Positions 6,671-13,169 of a stretch of 15,735 nucleotides of DNA are shown here, piece after piece. The notes under the pieces are model-generated. The model did not search any database. It was not told the DNA's origin and saw only the letters and a list, made by a program, of their open reading frames with translations. Positions within the stretch are counted from its first letter, which is position 1; each line of letters opens with the position of its first letter. The translations under genes were made by a program, and so were the position numbers. The DNA is from Chromatiales bacterium (GTDB lineage Bacteria; Pseudomonadota; Gammaproteobacteria; SZUA-152), in NCBI GenBank assembly GCA_026999335.1, contig JALTPW010001035.1:1-15735 (forward strand), read 5' to 3'.

Positions 6671-6675
6671 GGGGG
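6669..6675 (+). promoter_or_regulatory. Ribosome-binding site of the GNAT gene at the element border
   Basis: AAGGGGG overlaps the outer bases of the RAYT right end (to 6670) and lies 7 bases before the GNAT ATG at 6683. The mobile element border therefore supplies part of the translation signal, and possibly readthrough transcription, for the acetyltransferase gene. Confidence 0.7.
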
Positions 6676-6682
6676 ATGCGAA

Positions 6683-7279
6683 ATGCACATACGCAATGCA
6701 ACGAGGGATGACGCCCATCATATTGCAAGAATTCATGTAGAAGCATGGCGCTCAGGTTATAAGGGAATAATGCCGGATGAATATTTGAAATCACTGTCCG
6801 TTGCAGAGAAAACACTGCAATGGGATGAGGCGATATCAACAAAAGGGCCCGGCATTAACCTGGTCATTGTACGTCATGGCACCATATCGGGTTTCTGTGT
6901 TTATGGCCCAGCGAGAGACGATGATCTATCCAAAGAAAATGCCGGCGAGCTAGTTGCTCTAAACATTTCCCCTGATTGCTGGGGTAAAGGTTTAGGTACA
7001 GCGCTGACAAAGCATGTCATAAAGTCTACCCATTCTACCCATTCTACCCATTCTACCCATTCTACCCATTCTACCCATTCTACCCATTCTACCCATTCTA
7101 CCCATTCTACCCATAATGATCAGTGGCATTCTCTTTACTTATGGGTTCTCAGGGAGAATGTCCGCGCAAAAAAATTATATGAATCTATGGGCTTTTCAAT
7201 TGAAGGCCGTGAAAAATTAGACACAAAATTAACCGGTCATGAATTGTATGAAATCAGATATGTAAGAGAACTTGCCTAG
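6683..7279 (+). CDS. GNAT-family N-acetyltransferase with (Ser-Thr-His)10 insert
   Basis: 198-residue acyl-CoA N-acyltransferase; the substrate cannot be predicted. The N-terminus IRNATRDDAHHIARIHVEAW followed by YKGIMPDEYL is a classic GNAT start, so the protein is complete. Motif A is VALNISPDCWGKGLGTAL (91-108), with the acetyl-CoA pyrophosphate loop CWGKGLG. Motif B is LYLWVLRENVRAKKLYESMGF. Between them, where other GNATs have a short helix end and turn, residues 115-144 are ten Ser-Thr-His triplets encoded by a 9-bp minisatellite. The period of 9 keeps the frame, so copy-number change would only lengthen or shorten a loop. The gene lies directly after the RAYT element and is AT-rich like it. 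Its TAG stop overlaps the batD stop from the opposite strand (CTAG, 7276-7279). Whether the enzyme tolerates the insert is unknown. Confidence 0.9.
   Translation: MHIRNATRDDAHHIARIHVEAWRSGYKGIMPDEYLKSLSVAEKTLQWDEAISTKGPGINLVIVRHGTISGFCVYGPARDDDLSKENAGELVALNISPDCWGKGLGTALTKHVIKSTHSTHSTHSTHSTHSTHSTHSTHSTHSTHNDQWHSLYLWVLRENVRAKKLYESMGFSIEGREKLDTKLTGHELYEIRYVRELA
7025..7114 (+). repeat. Minisatellite TCTACCCAT x 10 inside the GNAT gene
   Basis: Ten perfect, uninterrupted 9-bp units in frame with the GNAT gene, each coding Ser-Thr-His. The absence of any point difference among units implies recent expansion or ongoing slippage. Confidence 0.99.
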
Positions 7280-9189
7280 GGGTCTACTGCGGGGTGAACA
7301 CTTCCTATGGGATAGAGGGGCTTCAGTCCGTCGTCGTTCGTTTGCGCAGTGACTTTCTTTTTCTGCAGACCGTGCCGGAATACATTCCACAGCGCGGCAC
7401 CTTGCCAGTCCGTGCTGTCGGCGGCGTAGAGGCTGCGATCCAGGGCGTGAATCTGGGCCTGTCCCTTTTCGGTACGTGCCGCCAAGGCACCAAGGCTGCG
7501 CGGTGCATCGTCGGGCCACTCGATGAGGCCGAGGTTCAGCAGTGCCCGGGTGGCGGCATCTCGATCATTGGCCATGCAGGCCTGTTCCAGATCCCGCAGG
7601 ACGGATTTCCGATTTGACGGATCTTGCCGTTCGGCGTCGGCTGAGGTGGCTTGCCCATCCGTTGTCGAATTGGCCCGATGCTGTCGCCTTGTGCGCCGGG
7701 CCAACACCAACAGGCTCAGGACGACTAGTGCCCCGCCTGCGACGATCAGCCATTGCTGATTTTCCTGCAGGGTTTGGCGTATCGTTGCTGACGGAGGGCG
7801 ATTTTCCTGTGGCGATTCACTGTCTGCACGGTTTTTTGTGATCTGTGGCATGACCGAGGTGCTTGTTGGCGCCTCATTCGCCTTGCCGGGTACACCCGGC
7901 AGCACGTTGAACTGCCAAGCAGGCAGGGCGGTGCTGGCGGGTTTGTCATCGCGTATATCCCACCAGTCGAGGGTGATGGGCGGCACGTCCAGTGTACCCT
8001 GCGCGCTGGGAATATAGGTCAGGGTTTGGGTGTGCACACCATAAATGGTCTTGCCGTCGGTGCGGTTCTCCTGCTCTGAGGCTTCCGGGTACACGCGAGC
8101 ATTGGCCGTTGCGGCGATGGTCAGTTCGGGGATCTGCGAAGCGGATAGGCCCTTGGCCTGGATGGTGATGGTACGCGAGACCGGTTCGCCGACCTTGAGC
8201 TGGGGTGGATTTTCCGTCCAGCTGTCTCTCAGGTTTACCGCCTCGGCCGGCAACCAGTTTTGGCTGACGGCGGCGGGGCGGGGTTTTATTGTCATGTCGA
8301 TGGCTCGACTGCGAATGCTGATGGGCTGGCCCGGATTGGCAAATGCACCACCAAACAGACTGCCGCCGAGACGGTCGCGGAAAAAGGGATCGTTGGCAAA
8401 GGGGCTGTTGTTGAGGAATTCTTCCATCGGACTGCGTGACCGATGGGTCTGTCGTTCCGTCTGTGGCGTCGCGATGCGGCCACGGAAGCTGGCCGGCAGG
8501 ATGTGCAGGGTGCCGCTTTTTTCCGCTGAGATCACGTAGTTGCGTTCGATGACGTGGTACCGGCGGCCATTGCGCACAGTGTCGTATCGCTTCTCTTCAC
8601 CCAGCCGTTCGAGCACGGCGTTCTCCGCTTCGGGCGCGTTGAGTTCGCCCTCCTGAAGGCGGTCATCGTAGTAAAGGCGCACGCTATAGGGGATCTGCTG
8701 CTGCACATAGACCGGCTTGCCGTTGGTGTCGGCCTCGATCTCGATGAACACATGCTGGCCGGCCTGTGCCGCGGTTTGTTGCGGCGCCTCGGTGACTTCC
8801 AGTGTGATGGCGGCAGTCTTTTCTCCGCCGACTTCAATTGGAGGGATACGCAGCTGACCAACACGCCGCGGCTGGAGCTGTACATGCCACTGGGTCTTGT
8901 CGCTGCGCCGGCCATTGATGATGCTTACCTGGGTGCTGGTATTGGTGCCCAGTACCTCGAAATCCCTTTGCAGCGGTGCAAGGTTCGGTCGCTGGTCTGA
9001 TGACTGGCTATCGCTCCTGATGGTTAGGGTAAAGACGTCACCTTCGTAGACCGTGTCGCGGTCGAGACTGGCGCGCACGGCCGCCGTGCTTGGGTCGGCC
9101 GCTAACAGTAACAATAGCGCCAGCAGGGACATCGACCACCGTGGTCTGCGACGATGATTCTGCGCTGGGTTGTTGGGCCGGAGTTTCAT
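7276..9189 (-). CDS. batD: BatD-family membrane protein (oxygen tolerance)
   Basis: 637-residue membrane-anchored protein of the BatD family. A Sec signal peptide is clear (basic NHRRRPRW, then hydrophobic SLLALLLLLAA, cleavage likely after STA at about 36). The exported part starts with the BatD hallmark VRASLDRDTVYEGDVFTLTI and has several beta-rich repeats. One TM segment follows (about 479-497, WLIVAGGALVVLSLLVLA), then a cytoplasmic tail of about 140 residues with an Arg-rich start. BatD is thought to form part of a periplasmic/membrane complex with the VWA proteins BatA and BatB. GGAG lies 8 bases upstream of the ATG. It should follow batB/C directly, but here a 569-bp repeat-filled gap intervenes, so it may have its own promoter. 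The stop is shared with the GNAT gene on the other strand, with no terminator between them. Confidence 0.9.
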   Translation of the reverse strand: MKLRPNNPAQNHRRRPRWSMSLLALLLLLAADPSTAAVRASLDRDTVYEGDVFTLTIRSDSQSSDQRPNLAPLQRDFEVLGTNTSTQVSIINGRRSDKTQWHVQLQPRRVGQLRIPPIEVGGEKTAAITLEVTEAPQQTAAQAGQHVFIEIEADTNGKPVYVQQQIPYSVRLYYDDRLQEGELNAPEAENAVLERLGEEKRYDTVRNGRRYHVIERNYVISAEKSGTLHILPASFRGRIATPQTERQTHRSRSPMEEFLNNSPFANDPFFRDRLGGSLFGGAFANPGQPISIRSRAIDMTIKPRPAAVSQNWLPAEAVNLRDSWTENPPQLKVGEPVSRTITIQAKGLSASQIPELTIAATANARVYPEASEQENRTDGKTIYGVHTQTLTYIPSAQGTLDVPPITLDWWDIRDDKPASTALPAWQFNVLPGVPGKANEAPTSTSVMPQITKNRADSESPQENRPPSATIRQTLQENQQWLIVAGGALVVLSLLVLARRTRRQHRANSTTDGQATSADAERQDPSNRKSVLRDLEQACMANDRDAATRALLNLGLIEWPDDAPRSLGALAARTEKGQAQIHALDRSLYAADSTDWQGAALWNVFRHGLQKKKVTAQTNDDGLKPLYPIGSVHPAVDP

Positions 9190-9334
9190 TGCATGTTCTC
9201 CATTACTTGTCTACCTGGATCCTGCAAGCACGACCACTTGCAAAGTCTAGGTAGTACTAATTTGATGTTGCAGGGCCAAGTAATGTCTGATTGATTTTCC
9301 ATTTTGATTTTCCATTTCATCAGGCCTTGCCCGG

Positions 9335-9358
9335 CCCGTAGCGTGCACTATGCGCACG
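9335..9358. repeat. Fragment of a dispersed CCCGTAGSGTG repeat
   Basis: CCCGTAGCGTGCACTATGCG followed by CACG contains a short inverted repeat (CGTGC at 9342-9346, GCACG at 9354-9358). It resembles the intergenic CCCGTAGGGTG..GCAC repeats seen in many gammaproteobacterial genomes. A related string is at the right window edge. Confidence 0.4.
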
Positions 9359-9390
9359 ATGACTCTTGAATCGCATTGGGTCATATTCCT

Positions 9391-9448
9391 CGCAGCTCGC
9401 CTACCAAAAGTAGGCTCTTTAAGAAAAACGCCTACTTTTGGTGCTGCG
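9391..9448. repeat. Imperfect inverted repeat around ACCAAAAGTAGG
   Basis: ACCAAAAGTAGG (9403-9414) is exactly inverted at 9431-9442 across a 16-base spacer. Outside it, CGCAGC (9391-9396) pairs with GCTGCG (9443-9448), leaving a 6-base bulge on the left arm. Total stem is 18 bp. No T-tract follows on either strand, so it is not an ordinary terminator. It abuts the MITE-like element that begins at 9455. Confidence 0.85.
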
Positions 9449-9454
9449 ATTATC

Positions 9455-9580
9455 GTCATTCCGGCCTGTTTTTAGCCGGAATCCAGAGATTGCCGCCCAG
9501 GATCCGGTTTTCGCCGCAGCGAGTCATCCAGAGTGCTTGAAATTCCGTACATTCTGGATTCCCGCCTGCGCGGGAATGAC
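9455..9580. repeat. MITE-like element, second copy with GTCATTCC / GGAATGAC ends
   Basis: The 126-bp segment starts GTCATTCCGGC (9455-9465) and ends GGGAATGAC (9572-9580). The left end folds by itself (CATTCCGGC against GCCGGAAT with a loop rich in T), and the right end folds too (GATTCCCGC against GCGGGAATG, loop of about 3). CCAGA near the left and TCTGG near the right extend the terminal symmetry. The interior does not obviously match the copy at 4507-4635, so only the ends are shared. Confidence 0.65.
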
Positions 9581-9758
9581 GGTATGTCAAGCTCCTCAAG
9601 ACTCAGTCAGTCCCCTTCAATACCCCGCTTTCGCAGGGCGAAAGTCGAGCGTAGCGAGATAGCTTGCTGCAAGGTTGTTTATTACGACGTTAATAATGTT
9701 TTCTCCTTCATCCCTTGAGAGAAGAGGAACAAACCAACAGTATTTGCCGCTGGCGTAG

Positions 9759-11672
9759 TCACCAGGGCTGCTCGCTGCCAGTGCCCTCACGCTGTGTCCG
9801 TTGTTGGTACTGATAAAGAAATTTGCGCCGCAGCAGACCACCAGGGTCATCGGGGATGCGTCGCAGCCATTGTTCGGCCGCCATCTGTTCCTCGCTGCTG
9901 AGGGACTCGGCGCGGGCCGGCTGGCTATCTGCTGGCGGTGTCTGCTGTTGGGGCGATGGTGATGGCTCGCCGTTCGCTGTCTGTGGTTCGGCCGGCTTTT
10001 CCGGCTGTTCTTCTGCCACGGCGCGGTCAGCCGCTTTCTGTTCTTCCGGCGCGTTTTTGGCCTCTTTTTCTTCCAGTGCCTTGGCGGCATCGGCAAAGGT
10101 GTTGTTGTCGGCAGCGCCATCGTTTGGTTGAGCCTCACCCTGTTTGTCCTGCTGCGATGTCTTGTCTTGTTCGGACGGTTTGCCTGCCTGCGAGTCTTCG
10201 CCTTGCTCGCCCTGCTGAGATTGCTGGCCCTGTTCGCCATCCTTCTCTTTGCCCTCTTTACCCTCGTTGCTGCCCTTGTCTTGTGACTGATTTTTCTCTT
10301 GCTGCTGTTGGTGCAGCAGGGCCTCGACCGCGGCCTTGTTGGCCTGCGCATCTTCCATGTTGGGCGTCGATTTCAGCGCGCTGTCGTAGGCGGCGATGGC
10401 CTCTTCGTAGCGCCCGAGTTTCGCCAGCGCATTACCCCGGTCGTAATCGGCCGTGGCGCCGCTGGCCTGGGAAAAGTCTTCCAGCGCCTGTGCGTAATTA
10501 CCACGCCAATACTCGGCGCTGCCTCGTAACAGGGGGTCTTTAGCGATCCGGCTGGCGCGTTCGTAGTCCTTTTCTGCAAGGGCCTTGGCCGCCTGTTGAT
10601 CGGGACGTTGCCAGAGGTCATCCCAGCCAGTGGCTATGGCCGGCTGCGGTGACGACAGCACGCCGACCAGTAACACCACATTCAGTAGCCAGCCACGGCG
10701 AAAGGCCAGTGCCGCCAGCGGTAGCAGTAACACCGCCAGCCAGGGGCCGCGCGCCTGCCAGTCCTGTCCCTGCAGATCGCTGCCGATAGGGTTCTCGGCA
10801 CTCAGTGGCGTGTTTTCGGCGAGCAGGGCAGTGATATCGCTATCGTCGCTGCTGAAGCCGTGGTAGCGGCCGCCGCCGGCCTCGGCCACGGCCTGCAGCG
10901 CGCGGGTTTCCAACGGCGGCAGGATCAGTTGGCCATCGCGGGTGTGCAGCAGTTGCCCTTGGGCATTGGTCAGCGGCTCGGGTTTTTCCGTGCCAACACC
11001 TAGCACCGATATGCGGTAGCCTTGCTTGTGCAGTTGTGCGGTGACCTTGTTCGCTCTGTCGCCACTGACACCATCGGCCAGTAGCAGGATCTGGCCGTTA
11101 GCCAATCCCGCCTGTTGTAAAAGCTCGCCGGCCTTTTGCAGACCGAGGTCGACGCGGCTGCCCTGCACGGGCATCAGACCCGGATCGAGGGACTTGAGCA
11201 GGGCACGGATGGTGTCTACATCGCGGGTCAGTGGGGTGACGGTGAAGGCGTCGCCGGCAAACACCACCAACCCGGTCTGGCCTTCTTCGTCATGAGCCAG
11301 GATGTCCTCGATCTTGAAGCGCGCCCGCGCCAGCCGTGAGGGTTTGAGATCGCGGTCGAGCATGGAGCGCGACAGATCCAGCACGATGACCCGTGCGGCA
11401 CTGGTCTGAAATAGCGGTCGTGGTTGTTTCTCCCATACCGGATTGGCCAGGGCGAGGATGGCGAGCAGCCAGCCCAGGCCGAGCAGCCATAACAGGGAAT
11501 AGCCGACCTGGTAGTTCTGTCCCATCAGTAGCAGCGGTTGCAGGCGGGCGTCGATGATGCGGGCCCACGGATTGTTGCCCGTCGCGGTCTGCCGCAGGCG
11601 CCATACCAGCAGCGCCAGAGGGATCAGGGCCAGCAGCCACAAGGGCTGAAGGAAATGGAATTGCTCAGGCAT
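9759..11672 (-). CDS. batB: BatB/BatC fusion: VWA - TPR membrane protein with low-complexity tail
   Basis: 637 residues read from ATG 11672, which overlaps the batA stop by 8 bases. An upstream in-frame codon at 11711 would only add residues overlapping batA. Two TM segments (about 8-25 and 58-77) precede a von Willebrand A domain (about 92-290). Its MIDAS is Asp99-x-Ser101-x-Ser103 (in VIVLDLSRSM), with Asp200 in LLLADG. Two more TM segments follow (309-325 and 327-345), then TPR-like helices (about 360-455: YWRGNYAQALEDF, YDRGNALAKLGRYEEAIAAYDSAL). A tail of roughly 145 residues is very rich in Gln, Glu, Lys and Gly. The C-terminal motif EQWLRRIPDDPGGLLRRKF is characteristic of this family. 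BatB (VWA) and BatC (TPR) are separate genes in some bacteria and fused here. The tail is probably disordered and may bind partners or the cell wall. Confidence 0.9.
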   Translation of the reverse strand: MPEQFHFLQPLWLLALIPLALLVWRLRQTATGNNPWARIIDARLQPLLLMGQNYQVGYSLLWLLGLGWLLAILALANPVWEKQPRPLFQTSAARVIVLDLSRSMLDRDLKPSRLARARFKIEDILAHDEEGQTGLVVFAGDAFTVTPLTRDVDTIRALLKSLDPGLMPVQGSRVDLGLQKAGELLQQAGLANGQILLLADGVSGDRANKVTAQLHKQGYRISVLGVGTEKPEPLTNAQGQLLHTRDGQLILPPLETRALQAVAEAGGGRYHGFSSDDSDITALLAENTPLSAENPIGSDLQGQDWQARGPWLAVLLLPLAALAFRRGWLLNVVLLVGVLSSPQPAIATGWDDLWQRPDQQAAKALAEKDYERASRIAKDPLLRGSAEYWRGNYAQALEDFSQASGATADYDRGNALAKLGRYEEAIAAYDSALKSTPNMEDAQANKAAVEALLHQQQQEKNQSQDKGSNEGKEGKEKDGEQGQQSQQGEQGEDSQAGKPSEQDKTSQQDKQGEAQPNDGAADNNTFADAAKALEEKEAKNAPEEQKAADRAVAEEQPEKPAEPQTANGEPSPSPQQQTPPADSQPARAESLSSEEQMAAEQWLRRIPDDPGGLLRRKFLYQYQQRTQREGTGSEQPW

Positions 11673-12681
11673 GGGATGTCTCTGTGTTTGCTGTCGTCGT
11701 GATCCGTCCACGGTAGGCGGCGGCGAGGGCGATCAGCACGCTGAGCACCAACGCGGCGCCCAGCGGCCAGAAATAGAGTTCATCCACCGGCCGCCAAGTC
11801 TGCTCGTCTTCGGAGACCGGCTCGATGCGATCCAACAGGTCATAGATCTGCGCCAGCTGGGCGGTATCGCGGGCGCGAAAATAGCGTCCGCCGGTTTTTT
11901 CGGCGATGGCCCTGAGGCTGGCCTCGTCGAGATCGCCGGTCGCTACCCGGCGCAGGCCGAAGGGCGTCTGCACCTGCATTTCGCCGCTGCCGATACCGAT
12001 GGTGTAGATGCGCACGTCTTCGCGGGTGGCCAGGTCGGCGGCCTTGAGTGGGTCGACGTTGCCGGCGGTGTTGGTGCCATCGGTGAGCAGAATCAGCACC
12101 CGGTTGCTGGCCGGCTCCTTGCGCAGATGTTTGATGGCCAGGCCAATGGCGTCGCCGATGGCGGTCTGCTTGCCGGCCAGGCCGATCTGCGCCTCGTCCA
12201 ACAAGGTGCGCACAGTGGCTCGGTCGAAGGTCAGCGGTGCCTGTAGATAGGCCTCGTCACCGAACAGGATCAGGCCGATGCGGTCGCCTTTGCGCTGTTC
12301 GATGAAATCACCGGCCACGACTTTGACGGCGGTCAGGCGGCTGAGCTGACGGCCGCGAACCTGCATGTCTTGGTTCTGCATGGAACCGGAAATATCCACT
12401 GCCAGCATCAGGCTGCGGCCGCTCACCGGCAGGTGCACGCTCTCACCGATCAGCTGTGGACGGGCTGCCGCCAGCACCAGTAGCAGCCAGGCCGTTATCG
12501 CCAGTGCCAGCCGTAGCCGCGAGCGTGGGTTGCTGTGGGTCTGCAGGTTGTCGCGCAGCGCCGCATAAAAGGGAAAGCGTAGCGTGACCGGAGCGACGCT
12601 GGGCGCACGCGGCAGCAGCAGGGCCAACAGCGGTAGGGGCAGGGTGGCGAATAGCCAGGGCCAGGCGAATTCAATACTCAT
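11665..12681 (-). CDS. batA: BatA-type VWA domain membrane protein
   Basis: 338-residue membrane protein. Two N-terminal TM segments (about 8-24 and 58-72) are followed by a VWA domain (about 88-290) with a complete MIDAS: Asp96-Ile-Ser98-Gly-Ser100 (DISGSM), Thr173 in GKQTAIGDAI, and Asp201 in LLTDGTN. One C-terminal TM segment follows (about 304-322). Conserved family phrases are RPQLIGE just after TM2 and VRIYTIGIGS late in the domain. BatA is thought to pair with BatB in a metal-dependent membrane complex linked to stress tolerance. The ATG lies two bases after the stop of the DUF4381 gene, and the stop overlaps the start of batB, so translation is coupled on both sides. Confidence 0.93.
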   Translation of the reverse strand: MSIEFAWPWLFATLPLPLLALLLPRAPSVAPVTLRFPFYAALRDNLQTHSNPRSRLRLALAITAWLLLVLAAARPQLIGESVHLPVSGRSLMLAVDISGSMQNQDMQVRGRQLSRLTAVKVVAGDFIEQRKGDRIGLILFGDEAYLQAPLTFDRATVRTLLDEAQIGLAGKQTAIGDAIGLAIKHLRKEPASNRVLILLTDGTNTAGNVDPLKAADLATREDVRIYTIGIGSGEMQVQTPFGLRRVATGDLDEASLRAIAEKTGGRYFRARDTAQLAQIYDLLDRIEPVSEDEQTWRPVDELYFWPLGAALVLSVLIALAAAYRGRITTTANTETSHA

Positions 12682-12683
12682 TA

Positions 12684-13169
12684 TCAGCGATCCGTGTTCT
12701 TTTTTATCCAGTCGCGTACCAGGGTGCTGAGCGCCGCAAAATCCACATCGGCGGGCAGGGTGGGTTGATAGGGGCCGGTGGCCAGTATCTGTCCGGGGCC
12801 GTGACTGAAGCGGTCGTTGCCGCCGGACTCATCGAGAAAACGCAGCCACTCGGCGCCCGTAAGAGCGGCGACCTGCTGATGGGGATAGCGCATCAGCGCC
12901 AGGCGGCGCAACAGGGTGGAGATCTCCGCGATGGCTTGTGGGGTTGCGTCGTCGCTGGGTCGCTGGGTCAATGTGTCGAGCATGGTGAGGAGGCGTTGAC
13001 GTTGACGGTGCAGGCGGTAGTGGCGCAGGGCGCTGCGTGCCGTCCATGCCAGTAGCGCCAGCAACAGTACGGCGAGCACCCACCAGCCGGGGGCCGGGGG
13101 CCACCAGCCGGGGTCGGCGGGCAGGTGGATATCGCGTAGTTGCAGCGCCGCTTGGTTGGCCGGGTTCAT
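12684..13169 (-). CDS. DUF4381 family single-TM protein
   Basis: 161-residue small membrane protein typical of Bat operons. The N-terminus carries the family signature LRDIHLPADPGWWPPAPGWW (about 11-30). One TM segment follows at once (about 29-46), then a basic stretch (RHYRLHRQRQR) that fits the positive-inside rule for a cytoplasmic C-terminal domain. That domain is helical, with YP..QVA.LTG.EWL.FLD as the most recognisable segment. The ATG overlaps the DUF58 stop by 4 bases, and the stop is 2 bases before batA. The biochemical function is unknown; the position suggests an adaptor between the cytoplasmic DUF58/MoxR proteins and the membrane VWA proteins, which is inference. Confidence 0.88.
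   Translation of the reverse strand: MNPANQAALQLRDIHLPADPGWWPPAPGWWVLAVLLLALLAWTARSALRHYRLHRQRQRLLTMLDTLTQRPSDDATPQAIAEISTLLRRLALMRYPHQQVAALTGAEWLRFLDESGGNDRFSHGPGQILATGPYQPTLPADVDFAALSTLVRDWIKKNTDR

Larger units (their letters stand above)
9190..9758. other. Repeat-filled gap between batB/C and batD
   Basis: 569 bp without a credible gene. It holds a 13-bp unit in tandem twice (TTGATTTTCCATT, 9291-9316), a dispersed-repeat fragment (9335-9358), a long imperfect inverted repeat (9391-9448), a MITE-like element (9455-9580) and a 7-bp hairpin (CTTTCGC/GCGAAAG, 9628-9644). No rho-independent terminator for batB/C and no clear promoter for batD could be identified. Confidence 0.65.

Noticed and set aside
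7025..7114. CRISPR-like array
   Set aside because: Units are contiguous 9-mers without spacers and lie in frame inside a protein-coding gene; no cas genes in the window.
9617..10351. 244-residue Arg/Pro-rich minus-strand frame
   Set aside because: Off-frame reading of the low-complexity tail of the batB/C fusion and the gap behind it.
9759..11672. A possible frameshift joining separate batB and batC genes
   Set aside because: The frame is continuous through the VWA, TM, TPR and C-terminal motif, and fused VWA-TPR proteins are normal in this operon type.
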